Positions 23,009-34,595 of a stretch of 64,000 nt of DNA are shown piece by piece (the stretch's first letter is position 1; each line of letters starts with the position of its first letter). Made by a program: the position numbers and the translations under genes. The notes under the pieces were generated by a model. The model did no database searches, was not told the origin of the DNA, and saw only the letters and a program-made list of their open reading frames with translations. This DNA comes from Nilaparvata lugens (Eukaryota > Arthropoda > Insecta > Hemiptera > Delphacidae): positions 20,377,318 to 20,441,317 of the forward strand of contig NC_052505.1 of the NCBI RefSeq assembly GCF_014356525.2. The letters are read 5' to 3'.

Positions 23009-23644
23009 CTAGTAGTTCTGTGAACAGTAGACCTCGCGCTTAGTAAGTTACATTGACCTGTTGTTATCTTTTCTCAAAAAAAAAATTATCAATTTGAAAT
23101 GTCTAGAAAAAATCCTAAATAAATATAGAGCTTTCTGTCCTATCGTACCGTGACGTGTTGTCCCGGAATGTCAGTGTGAGCGCTGTTATCAGGTCTGGCT
23201 GCAACTGTCTACAACGTTGATGGAAAGATAAAATCTCCAAGATGTTTGATGTTTTTGAACGGGTACTATTATAGTCATCTGTCTACTAACGTTGATGGAA
23301 AGATACATTTTCAAGATGTTCGATGTTTTTGAACGGGTAGTATTATAGTCCACTAGACAGCTGATTTATGATGAATAATTCTATAGTCTGATTTTTACTC
23401 CAATATTGGCGTATGAAGGAGGCTCCTTTTTCCTTTCATATTATCCTTGAAATGCAAAATTCTCAAAAACCTTGTATATACGTCGACGCGCAATTTAAAA
23501 AGGAACATACCTGTCAAATTTCATGAAAATTTATTACCGCGTTTCGCCGTAAATGCGCAACGTAAAAACATATAAACATTTAAACATTAAGAGAAATGCC
23601 AAACCGTCGACTTAAATCTTAGACCTCACTTCGCTCGGACAATT
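23009..23644 (-). mobile_element. Helitron-like family B, copy B4, inside H
   Basis: The minus-strand copy starts TTGTCCGAGCGAAGTGAGG after an A at 23644. It ends GTTCACAGAACTACTAG before T at 23009. It contains an internal tandem duplication of about 72 bp (GTTGATGGAAAGATA at 23215 and 23280, each followed by TTTTTGAACGGGTA). It interrupts the Harbinger transposase remnant. Confidence 0.85.
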
Positions 23645-23840
23645 AATTATGCCAGTCTTTTAGAGTCGCCTTCAAATGTTTTAATAAATTCACGTGAGAA
23701 TACGTGTCCCTCTTCATCAACCAGCTTTTCGACCAACATTCACGTTTTTTTCGCCGTTTTTGGTAACTGATTCTAGTAATAAGTCTAAAACGGCGTACAG
23801 TAATCATCGTCATCACAAGACATTTTGAACTATGGATAAT
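23643..23840 (-). pseudogene. Harbinger transposase N-terminal remnant
   Basis: The minus-strand frame holds KRRKKRECWSKSWLMKRDTY followed by SHVNLLKHLKATLKDWHN. This matches the N-terminal pattern of HARBI1-like transposases (basic RRR, aromatic-rich W..PW, then leucine-rich with a DW/FRNY boundary). An acidic MSCDDDD start lies just upstream in another frame, so one frameshift separates start and body. The frame stops where B4 is inserted, and I find no continuation with the DDE domain on the other side. Confidence 0.7.
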
Positions 23841-24073
23841 CTTCAAAAAATATACAACTACACAAAAAATCTTAACTAAGCAAATCTAACTACATATCTT
23901 TAACTAAACTACTGGAAACTTTCAACGCACAATGAAATCAATGTGTTTTGAAGCCCTTGCCGGACAGAATTGAATTGAACATGTATGAGGTAGTCAGTCC
24001 AACAGGCTGCCGGTCACAGGCGGACTGTTCAGACAAAACTGACAGGCTTGCCGGTACGTGTATGGCCTCTTAA

Positions 24074-24422
24074 GTATATTAATCAAAATAGCATTCTATT
24101 TACTATTCCTCATCCATTCTGTGTGTTTCATAGCAACTATTCTCAAATTCAAATTCAGTTTTTTTCGTTCCTTGTATAAATTCATACACAATCCCATAAT
24201 ATTCACTTAATAAACTAATTTATTGTTACTTTTTGTGTAGCTGAGAAGTTGATATTGTGGTAATTATTCATATTGAATGAAAAAGACACAATAAATCAGT
24301 GGTTTTTTGACTATTTCTTAGTCTTTTTCATTCAATTTATTGTTAGGTTATTTAATTTAATATTCCATTGTAGGTTAATAGATTCATCATGTTATTTTAC
24401 TCATAAGCTCACATCGCTCATA
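24074..24422. other. No gene seen; small inverted repeat
   Basis: GAATGAAAAAGAC at 24275-24287 is the complement of GTCTTTTTCATTC at 24322-24334. This and the preceding GAAGTTGATATTGTGGTAAT resemble the outer arm of foldback P1. Confidence 0.45.
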
Positions 24423-24423
24423 A

Positions 24424-24601
24424 GCAGACATCGATTTTTTCTCGTACGATATTCAGCTGTCCTCATAATTGCAATAAGATTGAACGGAACTTGACAAACA
24501 TAATTTGTTTAAAATCATAATATGATTTTATGAAGAGAAACATATTATGTTTAATCTAATGAGAATGGCAAAATATCGTACGAACAAAAATCGATGTTTC
24601 T
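24424..24601. mobile_element. MITE family I, copy I1
   Basis: ACATCGATTTTTTCTCGTACG on the left mirrors CGTACGAACAAAAATCGATGT on the right. The inner halves (AATCTAATGAGAATGGC against GTCCTCATAATTGCAATAAG) also pair. It matches I2 at 40736-40914. Non-coding. Confidence 0.8.
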
Positions 24602-25590
24602 GTAGCTAGCCTTACTGGTAACTATTTTTAACGCTAGAATGGGAGTTGAATAATATTGTTTTGTTGAACACATAAATAAAGGTATTTGAATCTGAATCCA
24701 TCCATTTGTATTATCACTGTATTTGTATTCTCATTTGTATTGTCACTGAAATTAATGACGATGAAATATTTGATTCTTTGAATGGGACAATGATCTTTCC
24801 TATGTAGAGACATAGAGAAGCAAAACGCCTATTATCAATGTAAGAAGATTTCGTTTGTACTTCATATTTGTTTATATCGAGAAATAAGTTCAATAAATCG
24901 TAAACTATCATTGGCAAGTGAGAAATTTAAACAGAAATAAAAATTGGAATACGATATATTATGGGGATCGTTAGAGCTATGACAGAAGATTACTGATAAT
25001 ATTGTTGTTGTTATCTCCATTCATTAGTTCAACTGAATTGAAGTACGAAATTCGTGAACAAAATACTCCTCAGTATACGATAAACAGTATACTCAGTATG
25101 ACCGAGAATACTCAATGCAGCGAGAAAACAAAGAAGAGCAAGTGAGAAGAGACTATGCGTGAAAGTGTCGTTGACAAATATCTTCGAAACACAAATTGTC
25201 GGAGCTGATGCAATTAAAAATTCCTGCGCAGCTAATAGTGGCTGTACATCACAGCTAACAAAGGAGCTTCCGCTTTGCATGCAGTTTGCTCCACTCAGCC
25301 AGCTCCCCCAATAAGGAAATGTTTGCCAACGAATTTGTAGCACTCAAGAGGCAGACCTGCTCAATACTCCTAGTTTGTAGAGCTGGTCCCAAGCTTTCGC
25401 ACCCCAATATTGGCAAATTATATTGAACATTCTGATCAATGGATTCGCACAGAAAAGTGACAGTGAAAACATAATTATCATTAGTTCTAATGGTTTTATT
25501 CATACTCATACTGGCTGAATGGAAATTATCCAATTAGAACTAGTGAGAATTATATTGTCACTGTTGTTTGTAAATCCTGCTTGGGTGGCA
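24602..25590. other. No gene seen
   Basis: Nearly 1 kb of unique AT-rich sequence. Minus-strand frames of 104 and 92 residues at 25029-25533 overlap each other and show no recognised domain. Confidence 0.4.
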
Positions 25591-25604
25591 GGAATAACTT
25601 GAAT

Positions 25605-26071
25605 TATTATTTAACGAAAATCCAAATTGAATGCTGTAATATTCACCCCGAAGACTTCTGCTACTGCAAATGTTGAAAACAGGGTAAACAGCTCGATGGA
25701 AATTCGATGAGCGCTACTATTCAAAAATTATTTGTCAGCCCGGGAAATTATTTGTTACGGGGCTGACCATTTTGAATAGTAGCACTCATCGAAATTCCAT
25801 CTAGCTGTTCACCCTGTTGTCAATATTTGCAGTAGAAGAAGTCTTCGGGGTGAATTACAGCATTCAATTTGGATTTTCGTTCAATAATAACAATTAATTC
25901 ATTAGCATTGGAATGATTGCAATATATCTGTAATATCCCCCCCTACACACAGATGGATAGTCTAGTAGGGGGATTCCAAAATATGTTGTATATTGTATTT
26001 CTTATTCGTGTATTATGTTTTTTTTTTGAAATAAACTGAATTGAATTGAATTGAAAAAAAAATCTATCTGT
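25605..26071 (+). mobile_element. Composite insertion: foldback arms plus retroposon-like tail
   Basis: GGAATAACTTGAAT occurs on both sides (25591-25604 and 26072-26085). Inside, 25610-25727 and 25762-25889 are inverted arms (CGAAAATCCAAATTGAATGC, CACCCCGAAGACTTCT). The right end carries a repeated AATTG run followed by nine A's near 26036-26061, as in a retroposon tail. Non-coding. Whether one or two events made it is unclear. Confidence 0.65.
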
Positions 26072-26085
26072 GGAATAACTTGAAT

Positions 26086-27252
26086 CCTTGAACGTCATTA
26101 TCGAAACTGAATTTCCTTCACATTTCAACAATACTTCTTGAGGCTTAACCTTTGATGCGTGTTTAATACCCTATGAATGTGAGGTAAATAATTGAGTTTG
26201 AAGACTGAATTCCAGGCAATCCAATATGGGTACAAAAAAGATAGAGAGGGATGAAAACAAAACTTGATTTCTCAAAATGATTGAAACTCAAGCCGTTACG
26301 TTCGGATAAGTGATCGACCAAAAATTACATTTGAATTTTGACACGTTTCCTCCTTTCTCCACGAAGAGTTGTACGGAGCTCACACAAAATACTAGATCCA
26401 CTATTTCCTCTATCAAAAACTTCCAAGGTGCAAAAACTCCTTCTGAGATGAACTCACGCAAGGTGATGATGCATTATTCTTCATGAAGGACTCAATCAAT
26501 TATCGTGCATATTGAAAAAAGATGACTGCAATGACTCAATCAAATACGGCACCTTCAAGCTTTGATGATCTCCTGCCAGATGATTCATGAGATTAGCGCA
26601 AGGTTTGTTCAATGAAGTCATCATCTTATCATTGAAGGATTTGATGTGTACATGAGAACAAAAGAAAAGGAGAACAGAAAAACATACCAACAAAACAGAA
26701 GGGACAACGAATCACTGTACTGGTCTTGAATTCGATTCAAATCAAGCCTGAGCACAAACCATTTTCATTAGTAAATGCATGAATTATTGCAATTGCAAAG
26801 CATTGGTGGAGCTCAAACTGATCTATTCATTCCGAAGAGTACAATGATTCTTACTATATTTTTCTTATTGCCATAGTCAATATAAAAAAAATTACTCTTT
26901 ACAGGCTGTTCAACAGCTTTCTCTGCCCATTAAAAAATCAACTTATCCGATATTGCAGAATACATTTTTCAAAACATTCGATCAACAAGACTTTGAATGT
27001 GGATGTGGAAATATAAAACTGTGTTTTTTCAAGACTTCAAACTTTGAGTAAAGAAGATTTCATTCTTCGCGAGTTTGTCTCAAATAAATTAGATACCACC
27101 TAAAGATGTCCAATGTTGTGACATTGTAAATTATCACATAGTATTGAGTGACTTCACTTCCTCACTTTGATAGTTATATCTTCATTCAAGTCATTTTGAA
27201 GAAATCGTAACCTATAGCAGTTATTCAGTAATTGAGAGGTGTATTATGTGTG
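26086..27252. other. No gene seen
   Basis: About 1.2 kb of unique sequence without a supported coding, RNA or repeat feature. Confidence 0.45.
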
Positions 27253-27258
27253 AAAAAA

Positions 27259-27932
27259 TCTGGTGTGGCGCACTCACACAACTTTCCTTGCCGTTATGAA
27301 AATTTATCACTTGACGCTAGTGTTCACGCGCATAAAAGTCTACTATTCAAAGATCCAAGACAGCTGGTGACAAGACAATAACAGTGGAGACTCACGAAGT
27401 CTGCTATGTCTTCATAGTGAATGATTCAATAGAACCAACAGTTTGCAATTGAGATAATAACATTTTCTCAAATTTCGAGCTTATTTTCAATTTTAAGTGA
27501 AAATGTTACTGAACATTAATTGTAGAGATTTTTATACTTAATCCTTTCCACTGAGAATTTTTTGTTTAAATTGTATCTGGAGCCTGATACTTGAGAATCT
27601 AAAATCAAACTTTGCACAGATGGGGCGGAGCTCCAAGAATTTTTACAGATATGAGACTTGTGGCAGTTGATAGAGCTTATCAATGACTATTTTAGGTATA
27701 AATTTGATTGAAATAGTTGGAGCCGTTTTTGAGAAAATCGCGAAAAACCCTGTTTTTGGCAACATTTTCGCCATTTAAGCCGCCATCTTTAATTGAATTT
27801 GATCGAAATTGTTCGTGTCAGATCCTTTTAGGGAAAGGACCTCAAGTTCCAAATTTCAAGTCATTCCGTTGATTGGGAGATGAGATATCGTGTACACAGA
27901 CGCACATACACTCACACACACACACACACACA

Positions 27933-27991
<59 letters not shown>

Positions 27992-28128
27992 GACCAATAC
28001 CCAAAAACCACTTTTTTGAACTCCGGGGGCCTTGAAATGTATAGAAATTTAGAAATTGGGTTACCTTAATTTTTTTCGGAAAGCATTACCGTACTTTCCT
28101 TACCTATGGTAATAGGGCAAGGAAAGTA
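27259..28128 (+). mobile_element. Helitron-like family D, copy D3 (most complete)
   Basis: Begins TCTGGTGTGGCGCACTCACA after a run of A. It has ACTTTCCTTGCC near the 5' end and its complement GGCAAGGAAAGT at the 3' end. Homologous blocks shared with D1 and D4 follow. A long CA microsatellite lies at 27912-27988. It closes with a perfect-stem hairpin at 28092-28128. About 870 bp, non-coding. Subterminal inverted repeats, a microsatellite and a 3' hairpin are the layout of DINE/HINE-type Helitron relatives. Confidence 0.85.
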
Positions 28129-28215
28129 ATAATGGTAGAGATTCTTTCTAATGATTGAGATAATATGAAATATTTCTTCAATGTTTTTACCCATCACAAA
28201 CTTCTTACTATTGAA
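28129..28215. other. Short spacer
   Basis: Nothing recognised between D3 and the next foldback. Confidence 0.4.
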
Positions 28216-28380
28216 TCACTTTTTGTTATTAATAATAGAACGACTTGCAGTCAATTTTTTTCGATAAATGAATTCATCCACTTACTGACCGAAGATCTCG
28301 TTGTCTCATTGAGTCAATAAATTTATTTATTGAAAAAAATTTGGATTTCTAGTCGTTCTATTTAATAACAAAAAAGTGAT
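28216..28380. mobile_element. Small foldback MITE
   Basis: ATCACTTTTTGTTATTAATA then ATAGAACGACT on the left. The complement (AGTCGTTCTATTTAATAACA, AAAAAGTGAT) is on the right. About 165 bp with short arms and no coding capacity. Confidence 0.75.
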
Positions 28381-29263
28381 GAAATATTTCCGCTTGAGTA
28401 ATTTGGGTAATCGGATGATAGAAAATCATTCATATTATGGTGATATAAATCATCAAATTAGAGTAGTCTTGAATGACTTATTTTCTCCTCCAATAATCAG
28501 CAGCATATAAAGCTAGAAGAACTGATTACTTGAACAGTCAGGTCCTTTTTACAGTGGCATGTTGACCGGTTTGTGTTTGAGTAACCGTCCGCTATTTATC
28601 TGAGAGGTTTGGGAGCACTCACTCCACACTTTGTTCCAGCCTAAATCCTTGTTCTGAGCAGAATGACGAAAGGTTTTTAGCGAGATTGCTTCCTTCCACA
28701 TCTGGATCAACTCATTCCATATTAAAAGCGGTCTTGCAGCGTTGTCTCCACCGGATTCATAAGTAGCAACAACTCATCGCATCTCAACCCCTACTTTTCA
28801 ACCCCCCACCAACTTACTTCTTCTACCCTTCACCTCACGGAACAAACTAGAGCTGAGGTGGAAGACCAACAGCATTTAGTGAAGCTCTTACCCAACAATT
28901 CTTGAACTTCGGTCAACAACTGCAACTCACCTTTGTCCTTTCAATCTGATAGAGCACTGTAATTTTTGACAAATGCACAAAGCTTTGAATTTTTTCAAAT
29001 TATGTAGGTTTAGTCGTGAGACTGTTAGTCTATGAACTGAGATTCAAATTCACACATGAAGATTCAATTACTGTATTACAATAATTATGATACGAGAGAA
29101 ATATAGATTCAAAAATTAAAATATAGTGAGTATCTTTTACAGCCCGATTACAATGTAATGAGTGTTTATGGAAATTGAATCTCAGTATTTTGAATAATTA
29201 TTATGGATTTAAAGATACGAGCAAGTTCAATACTGTATTGGAATAATCAATCTCCATATTTTT
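28381..29263. other. No gene seen
   Basis: Unique sequence. Bases 28540-28930 are slightly GC-richer with a C-rich stretch at 28778-28840, but no splice-bounded coding exon can be argued. Confidence 0.4.
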
Positions 29264-29815
29264 AACCTTCCGGTAGTCGCGCCCTACTCAGTCACACGAG
29301 CAGTCGCGTGTTGTATTTGTATCAAATTTTCCAAGTGTTATGTACTCTGTTTACCGTAGTTGAGCAATATTCCTGTATTTATAAATCTGGTTATTTTTAT
29401 ATCTGGTTATTCATGTTTAACGGATCTCAAAACGGCTCTAACGATTTTCACGAAATTCGGAACATAGTAGGTTTATGATAATGAAGATTCGATTGCACTG
29501 CGTCTCATCCTTGGGAAAACTCGCTGAACGACATTAGAAAGATAATTCATCATTGGCTGAAACAGCTGTGGATAGTTGAAAAGTGAGTATGTGAAAAATC
29601 AAAATAGCGCATCCCCGAAATTCATAAGATGACATATTATAGCCAGCTGTAAAATATAAACACGATCATTTTAGAGAATTGTGTTCTGTTTATCAATAAA
29701 TAAAAATAGCGAGCGAAGCTCGGTGCCCCGATATTAACATTAAATTGATGTTGGAGTGGCTGAACAAGTTTAGTAGTCCACGCCTTCAAAACCAAAGCGC
29801 ATTCTGATGGGTTAA
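29264..29815. mobile_element. Possible piggyBac-like MITE around C4
   Basis: TTAACCTTCCGGTAGTCGCG at 29264 and GGGTTAA at 29810 give TTAA-flanked outer ends. TTAACC plus a GTCGCGCC motif resembles insect piggyBac-like MITEs. The inner ends do not pair well, so this is a weak call. Confidence 0.3.
29362..29735 (+). mobile_element. Helitron-like family C, copy C4 (5' damaged)
   Basis: Starts within GAGCAATATTCCTGTATTT (TCCTATTATATT lost) and ends CGAGCGAAGCTCGGTGCCCC plus GATAT before T. Short subfamily, non-coding. Confidence 0.75.
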
Positions 29816-30420
29816 TGAGTTAGATAGCCGCCATTTTACCTTCACAGCTCACTAGTCACTACCAATAGGAAGCGAGCTGCTTGAGAACGCCACATGCAAG
29901 TCATCAACCAATGAGAGCGCTCGTTGAATTTTGAATGTGGTTCAGTCTTAAGCTAGTTCTGTCTTTCTCCCCCAGAATTATTTTTCTCAATCATTCTAGG
30001 ATTGAATAAACCCGTCGGAAATATATTTTCAAAGAATCTATTATACGTTAATTTATTGAGTTGAAGTGGATGAATTTCATTGATTAAGGAGATTGTGACA
30101 AATTTAAAAAACAGGTCTGATAGTAGTTTTTTGATACTATGTTCTCAAACACTCACTCTTGAGTCGGGGAAAGATTTTAGTCCTACACAAGGTCGTACAT
30201 TACAAAATAAAACATCTACTCAATTGAAATGTAGAAACTCAATTATTTTGCTCTTTGAAAATCATAAGTTTGTTTTTTTTCCTTTTCTCTTATTATATAT
30301 ATATTTTTTTTAGTTTTAAATTACAGTATTTTATTGTACTCAAGAGAAGGAGCTTGTACTATAATATGTTGTATTTTTGTATTAATGCAAAATAAAAATT
30401 TTTTGATTTGATTTGATTTG
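29816..30420. other. Unique sequence ending in a retroposon-like tail
   Basis: No gene. A 77-residue frame at 30080-30313 shows no domain. AATAAAAATTTTTTGATTTG with a GATTT repeat at 30387-30421 looks like a + strand retroposon 3' tail, but its body is not identified. Confidence 0.4.
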
Positions 30421-31637
30421 AAATTTATTGAGATTTTATTCAGCCAACAAATTGGCTAGTGAGTTGTATGGTATTCATTAAATAATAGTCTGATAGAAGA
30501 TATTCTCGAATCTGAGATTATTGATATCAATGATTGTTATATCTCTATAATAACTTATTGTTCCAATGAGATTAGTATATATGTGTTCCATGTAATTATC
30601 AATGAAAAATTGAAAGATTTCTTATGTACGATTGCTCTCTATCGCTATAATTTATATGCATGGCTTCTCAAATGATAGAACAAAACTTGTTATTACCAAC
30701 AAATCAGGTTTTCAAGTAATTGGAAGTTTGTTGAACTCTTGAAGCAGTAATAATATTCACACCATTTGAATCCTTGTAATTTTGAGACTCATAGAATTCT
30801 ACTACCTGGATCGATTTTCTATTTTATTGGTTCTCAAAGTTGTAGAATCTATAAACGGTTCGACTATATCCCAGCTGCAGATGTACAATCAAAACTTGGT
30901 GAAGATATGACTTACGTCCTAGTACTATGAATCGATACCGTTATGAGAGTTCATAGTTTCAAATTCACAGGTTTCAAAATATCTTGCGACAGTTGAAAAT
31001 TATTGAAAGATGAGGAGTGTAGATCACTTAGCAACTCTTGTATAACACTTACAAGATGAATATTAGATTAACATCGAGTTTTCTCGAAGCATATAATGCA
31101 ATTTTATGTAATGATGTCTAATTATAGCTCATCACTCGTCTGTAGAATACTATGTAAATAAGAGCACCTACAATTTGATAAGAATAGATAATGTTGATCT
31201 TCATGAATTTGACATTCACATTTCGACAGACATCAAATCATAAAACAATTTCAGGAGTAAATAAGATCATGGCTGTCATAAAATAATAAAACACTTCTGG
31301 TGATCCACATCGTTATACAATGTAGCCTGTTGAATCTCAGTCTGAAATATGTTGAGAGCATACACTTTCACTCTATTTCCATGTTTATAGCTATCATGCT
31401 TTATGATATGAGTACTTAGTGAAGCCATGTGTAAAGATTGTAATGGAAATAGAACCAATAAAATAATTCTTGAGTATTTCACGAGTTCCAGCTCATCAAC
31501 TGGGCCTTATTTTCGCCATGACCTCTTTTATTTCAAGTACTCATAACTGAACTTAGGAATGTTCTGCTTGAGAATATAAACAATACAGACCAATTCAGTT
31601 TGAAAGATTGTGATATCAATTAGAATGATACTGCAAT
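30421..31637. other. No gene seen
   Basis: 1.2 kb of AT-rich unique DNA without supported features. Confidence 0.5.
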
Positions 31638-32402
31638 CTATAGTGAGGTCCACGTTTATGACAGGATTTGATGGGAATATTAGTGTTGCTATCTTTGTGT
31701 ATCATGTTTATTGCTATATTTATCTATCTTTATTTTATCATGTATATGTAAATTCAGACAGGGTCATGTTTCAACCCATTACTAAGTGACTTCACTTAAT
31801 ATCTTCAGATGTATGTGAGTTTAGTATTGAATTTGAAATTCGAATTTGTTGTGTGTTGAATTGGAATAAGAATATGACGTTGTCTGTAACTATGATCAGT
31901 TGAATTACAATAAAATTATATTTATTTATTTTATTCATTTATCTATCATTCGAAAAAGAAGATAGTACATCGTTTTCCAGCTATACAACATTGCCAGACT
32001 GTTTCCAATAATGAAGAAATATAATGAATTAACAAGATTGTTGTCAATATTATAGAAATTAAATAATTGGAAAATATATTCACTTGGGAAATAAAACATG
32101 ATTAAATCATTTTTTAAAGTGAAATGAACACTTGATAATCTCATCAGATATACCGGTATAAGTTTTACTCTATGGATATAGAAAAAGATCTAGCGTGCCT
32201 AGGAATGAGGAACTGGAAGAGATTGGCTAATCAAAGAGATGAATGGAGGCGAATTGTTGAGGAGGCCAAGGTCCACGCAGGGCTGTAGCGCTTCGTAAGT
32301 AAGTAAGCTTCACTCTATAGAAGGCAGTGGCACGGCAGAGAATTGTCAGCGCTGTTATCCTATCTTTCTCAGCTGCCATTATAACGTGGACCTCTCTCTA
32401 TA
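31638..32402. mobile_element. TIR element family T, copy T1
   Basis: CTATAGTGAGGTCCACG at the left and GCCATTATAACGTGGACCTC at the right are the family's inverted ends. The interior keeps GTTGCTATCTTTGTGTATCAT and GCGCTGTTATCCTATCTTT, worn versions of T3 text. It contains an RTE-like tail fragment. Non-coding. Confidence 0.75.
32185..32312 (+). pseudogene. RTE-like RT C-terminal tail inside T1
   Basis: The + strand translation reads DLACLGMRNWKRLANQRDEW then RRIVEEAKVHAGL and a stop, the same C-terminus seen in G1 (LGVRNWRRQAEDR). The 3' end is a GTAA repeat at 32294-32307. Strongly 5' truncated. Confidence 0.8.
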
Positions 32403-33990
32403 ACCGCATGAACCGAATTAGAATCAATAAAGGATATTAGAGATCATCCATGGTTCCCGTAACCAATCAAGACCAAGATTTTAAGTTTTTTTCAATTATT
32501 GAGTCATTTCCGACCCATTGAGATGATAATAGTACTCCGGAGATTCGAATAATTCTGTTACCGATCAAATCACAGTTGGAGAATCTGTGATCTGAAATGA
32601 TCAACGACCGTAACACTATTACGCTTGCATGAATCAAACGTAGACTCGTCTCAATAATTAGATTAGTAATTATGTTTTAGTCCAGGCCAGTTGCTGTCGG
32701 AACGCTAAGAGAAAGTATATCAGACTAAAGTGTTTAGTCTCCTTGAGCGTCGTTTGGAGTTCAATTGCTCATTTATTTTGGTTTAGAGCAGTAAAACTCT
32801 GGATGAAATGATGTTAAAGTTCCAGATGAATAGTCCTGTTGAACAGTTTTTCTACCAATCTAGCTTCAGTGTTAATCTTCTATCACGCTCTATCGGGAGT
32901 AGAGAAACATAGCCATTGAGTTATAACATAGAAGGAAAAGATTAGTTATAAGAACTAAAAATATAGTTGAGATTGTACTTATTATTCTTGTGTATTATCA
33001 CGCCTCTTTTCCACAGTGTAGTGTTGAGTATTGTAGTGGGATAGTATTTCTTCACCTAATTATGAGTTATCACTAACTAAAGTGTTTAGTCACTCAGTGT
33101 TCAGCATGTCAGTTGAGAACTAGGTACGATAATAATATTGGAATGCATGAATAGTAATTATCTTGAGTTCAAAGTAAACTTTAAGGAAATTTATTTGAGT
33201 GTCGAGACTAAATCTAACTAAAAAACTAATTTTCAGTCTAAAATTCGTTTTTTCAGGTCGAGTTCTCAGTTTTGATGATTCAATCCATGGATCTAGATTG
33301 ATACCCTCGTGCATGTTTCTAATAATTGTATTATATTATATTGAACAAGTTTGTTCAATATTTTGTTCCATGAAATAGATTGTAATTCTAATAGTTATTT
33401 CTGTTCAATTTACAGTATTTTGAAAAATATAAAAGAGTCAGACGAGTGACTTCCACTTTATAAAGATCTAATAGTTGACCAATAAAGAGCTCGGGTAAAC
33501 CTACCCAAGACTTTACCACGTCAGTATGTCAAGTTTTTGGTTCGTCAAGTTCATGTCAACCAGTCCAGTAGATAGTCCATTCAGAAAGTCCAGTAGATAC
33601 AGTATCATAATGCTTATTCAAATCTAGATTTATCTTAGCATTCTGAATGATATTGACATAATTGCCATTCAAAAGCAAGAACCTATCCCGATACAACATT
33701 TAACTGACTTCTTCATTATCTTCTCTCACTAATCTTCAACTGGTATGCAGCAGTGTAGTTGACTATTGTATCGGCTTGCAACGAGTACTCGATGCCGTGA
33801 GACTTGACACCTCAAACTCCCTTTTGTTTGGCCACATACGCACCATCAACGGCCTTAAAGCCAATCAACGACTACATCATGAGGTTCAATAAATGTGATG
33901 AGTTCCATTCAGGGTTCAAACGAACAGCTGATTTTGCTCCGAGAACCAAAGTAGTGCTTATGAGATATGGGCTTCAGTATCACAGACTTG
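32403..33990. other. No gene seen
   Basis: About 1.6 kb of unique AT-rich sequence. TTTAGTC with CTAAAGTGTTTAGTC appears at 32726 and 33077. Nothing codes recognisably. Confidence 0.45.
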
Positions 33991-34261
33991 GTCAAAAAAA
34001 TCTGGTTTGGCACACTCAAACAACTTTCCTTGCTGTTATGAAAATTTCCATTATAATTTGGAATCAATCAGCTGACGAGATCAATAATTCTGATACCTCT
34101 TTTAGTGCTTGATCAACCAAGGTAACTAGAAAACATTCTCGGTACATTGGAATTAACAGTTAGCATTAATTGAATAATGATATTTCCTCGAATTTCAAGC
34201 TCATTTATAATATTAGGTAGAAATGTAAATGGACATTAATTTATTGTAGAAACCTTTCCTC

Positions 34262-34530
34262 ACCTTGAGGCATGTATCACACAGAAGCCACCAGGTTTTA
34301 ATTTGCCACGCAAACCGTGGTCAGCTCTTAACAGGATCCGAACTAATCATGGAAGATGTGCCTATGCGTTTCACAAGTGGGTATGCGTTGTGAGTGTGGC
34401 GCTGTGCAAACCATAATACACATTACAGAAGAGTGCACAAGAACAGCTTATGAGGGCAGGCTGGATGGCTACCTGGTAGCTACGCCAGATGCAGTGGCAT
34501 ATTTAAAGCAAGTGGATATATGTTTATAAC
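34262..34530 (+). pseudogene. Non-LTR retrotransposon C-terminal Cys/His tail
   Basis: Translation across two frames gives NLPRKPWSALNRIRTNHGRC then AYAFHKW. After a frame change come CECGAVQTIIHITEECTRTAYEG and YLVATPDAVAYLKQVDI. The pattern LNR-RT-GRC-HKWG-CDCG-Q-HI-EC is the conserved C-terminal finger of many arthropod non-LTR RT proteins. One frameshift lies near 34378-34390. A dead fragment. Confidence 0.8.
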
Positions 34531-34595
34531 TTTTCAAATTTTTTTTTTATTTGTGTTCCACCTTTCTTTTATAACTTGTGACTAAGATGACTTCA

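Larger units (their letters stand above)
22715..24070. mobile_element. PIF/Harbinger-type transposon H
   Basis: The inverted ends start AGGGGCCATACACGTACCGG (left) and AGAGGCCATACACGTACCGG (right, complement) and stay similar for about 65 bp. The flanking duplication is TAA (22712-22714 and 24071-24073). Length is 1356 bp, including an inserted B4 copy. A transposase remnant lies on the minus strand at 23643-23840. The TIR, the TAA target and the remnant agree on Harbinger. Confidence 0.9.

Noticed and set aside
25029..25533. Overlapping 104- and 92-residue minus frames
   Set aside because: Neither shows a signal peptide with conserved core or any known motif; they overlap in different frames.
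27912..27988. Telomere- or centromere-type repeat
   Set aside because: It is a plain CA microsatellite inside family D, present at shorter length in D1 and D2.
33804..34112. 102-residue frame near 34 kb
   Set aside because: Its second half is family D repeat sequence also seen at 27253-27300, so it is not a host gene.
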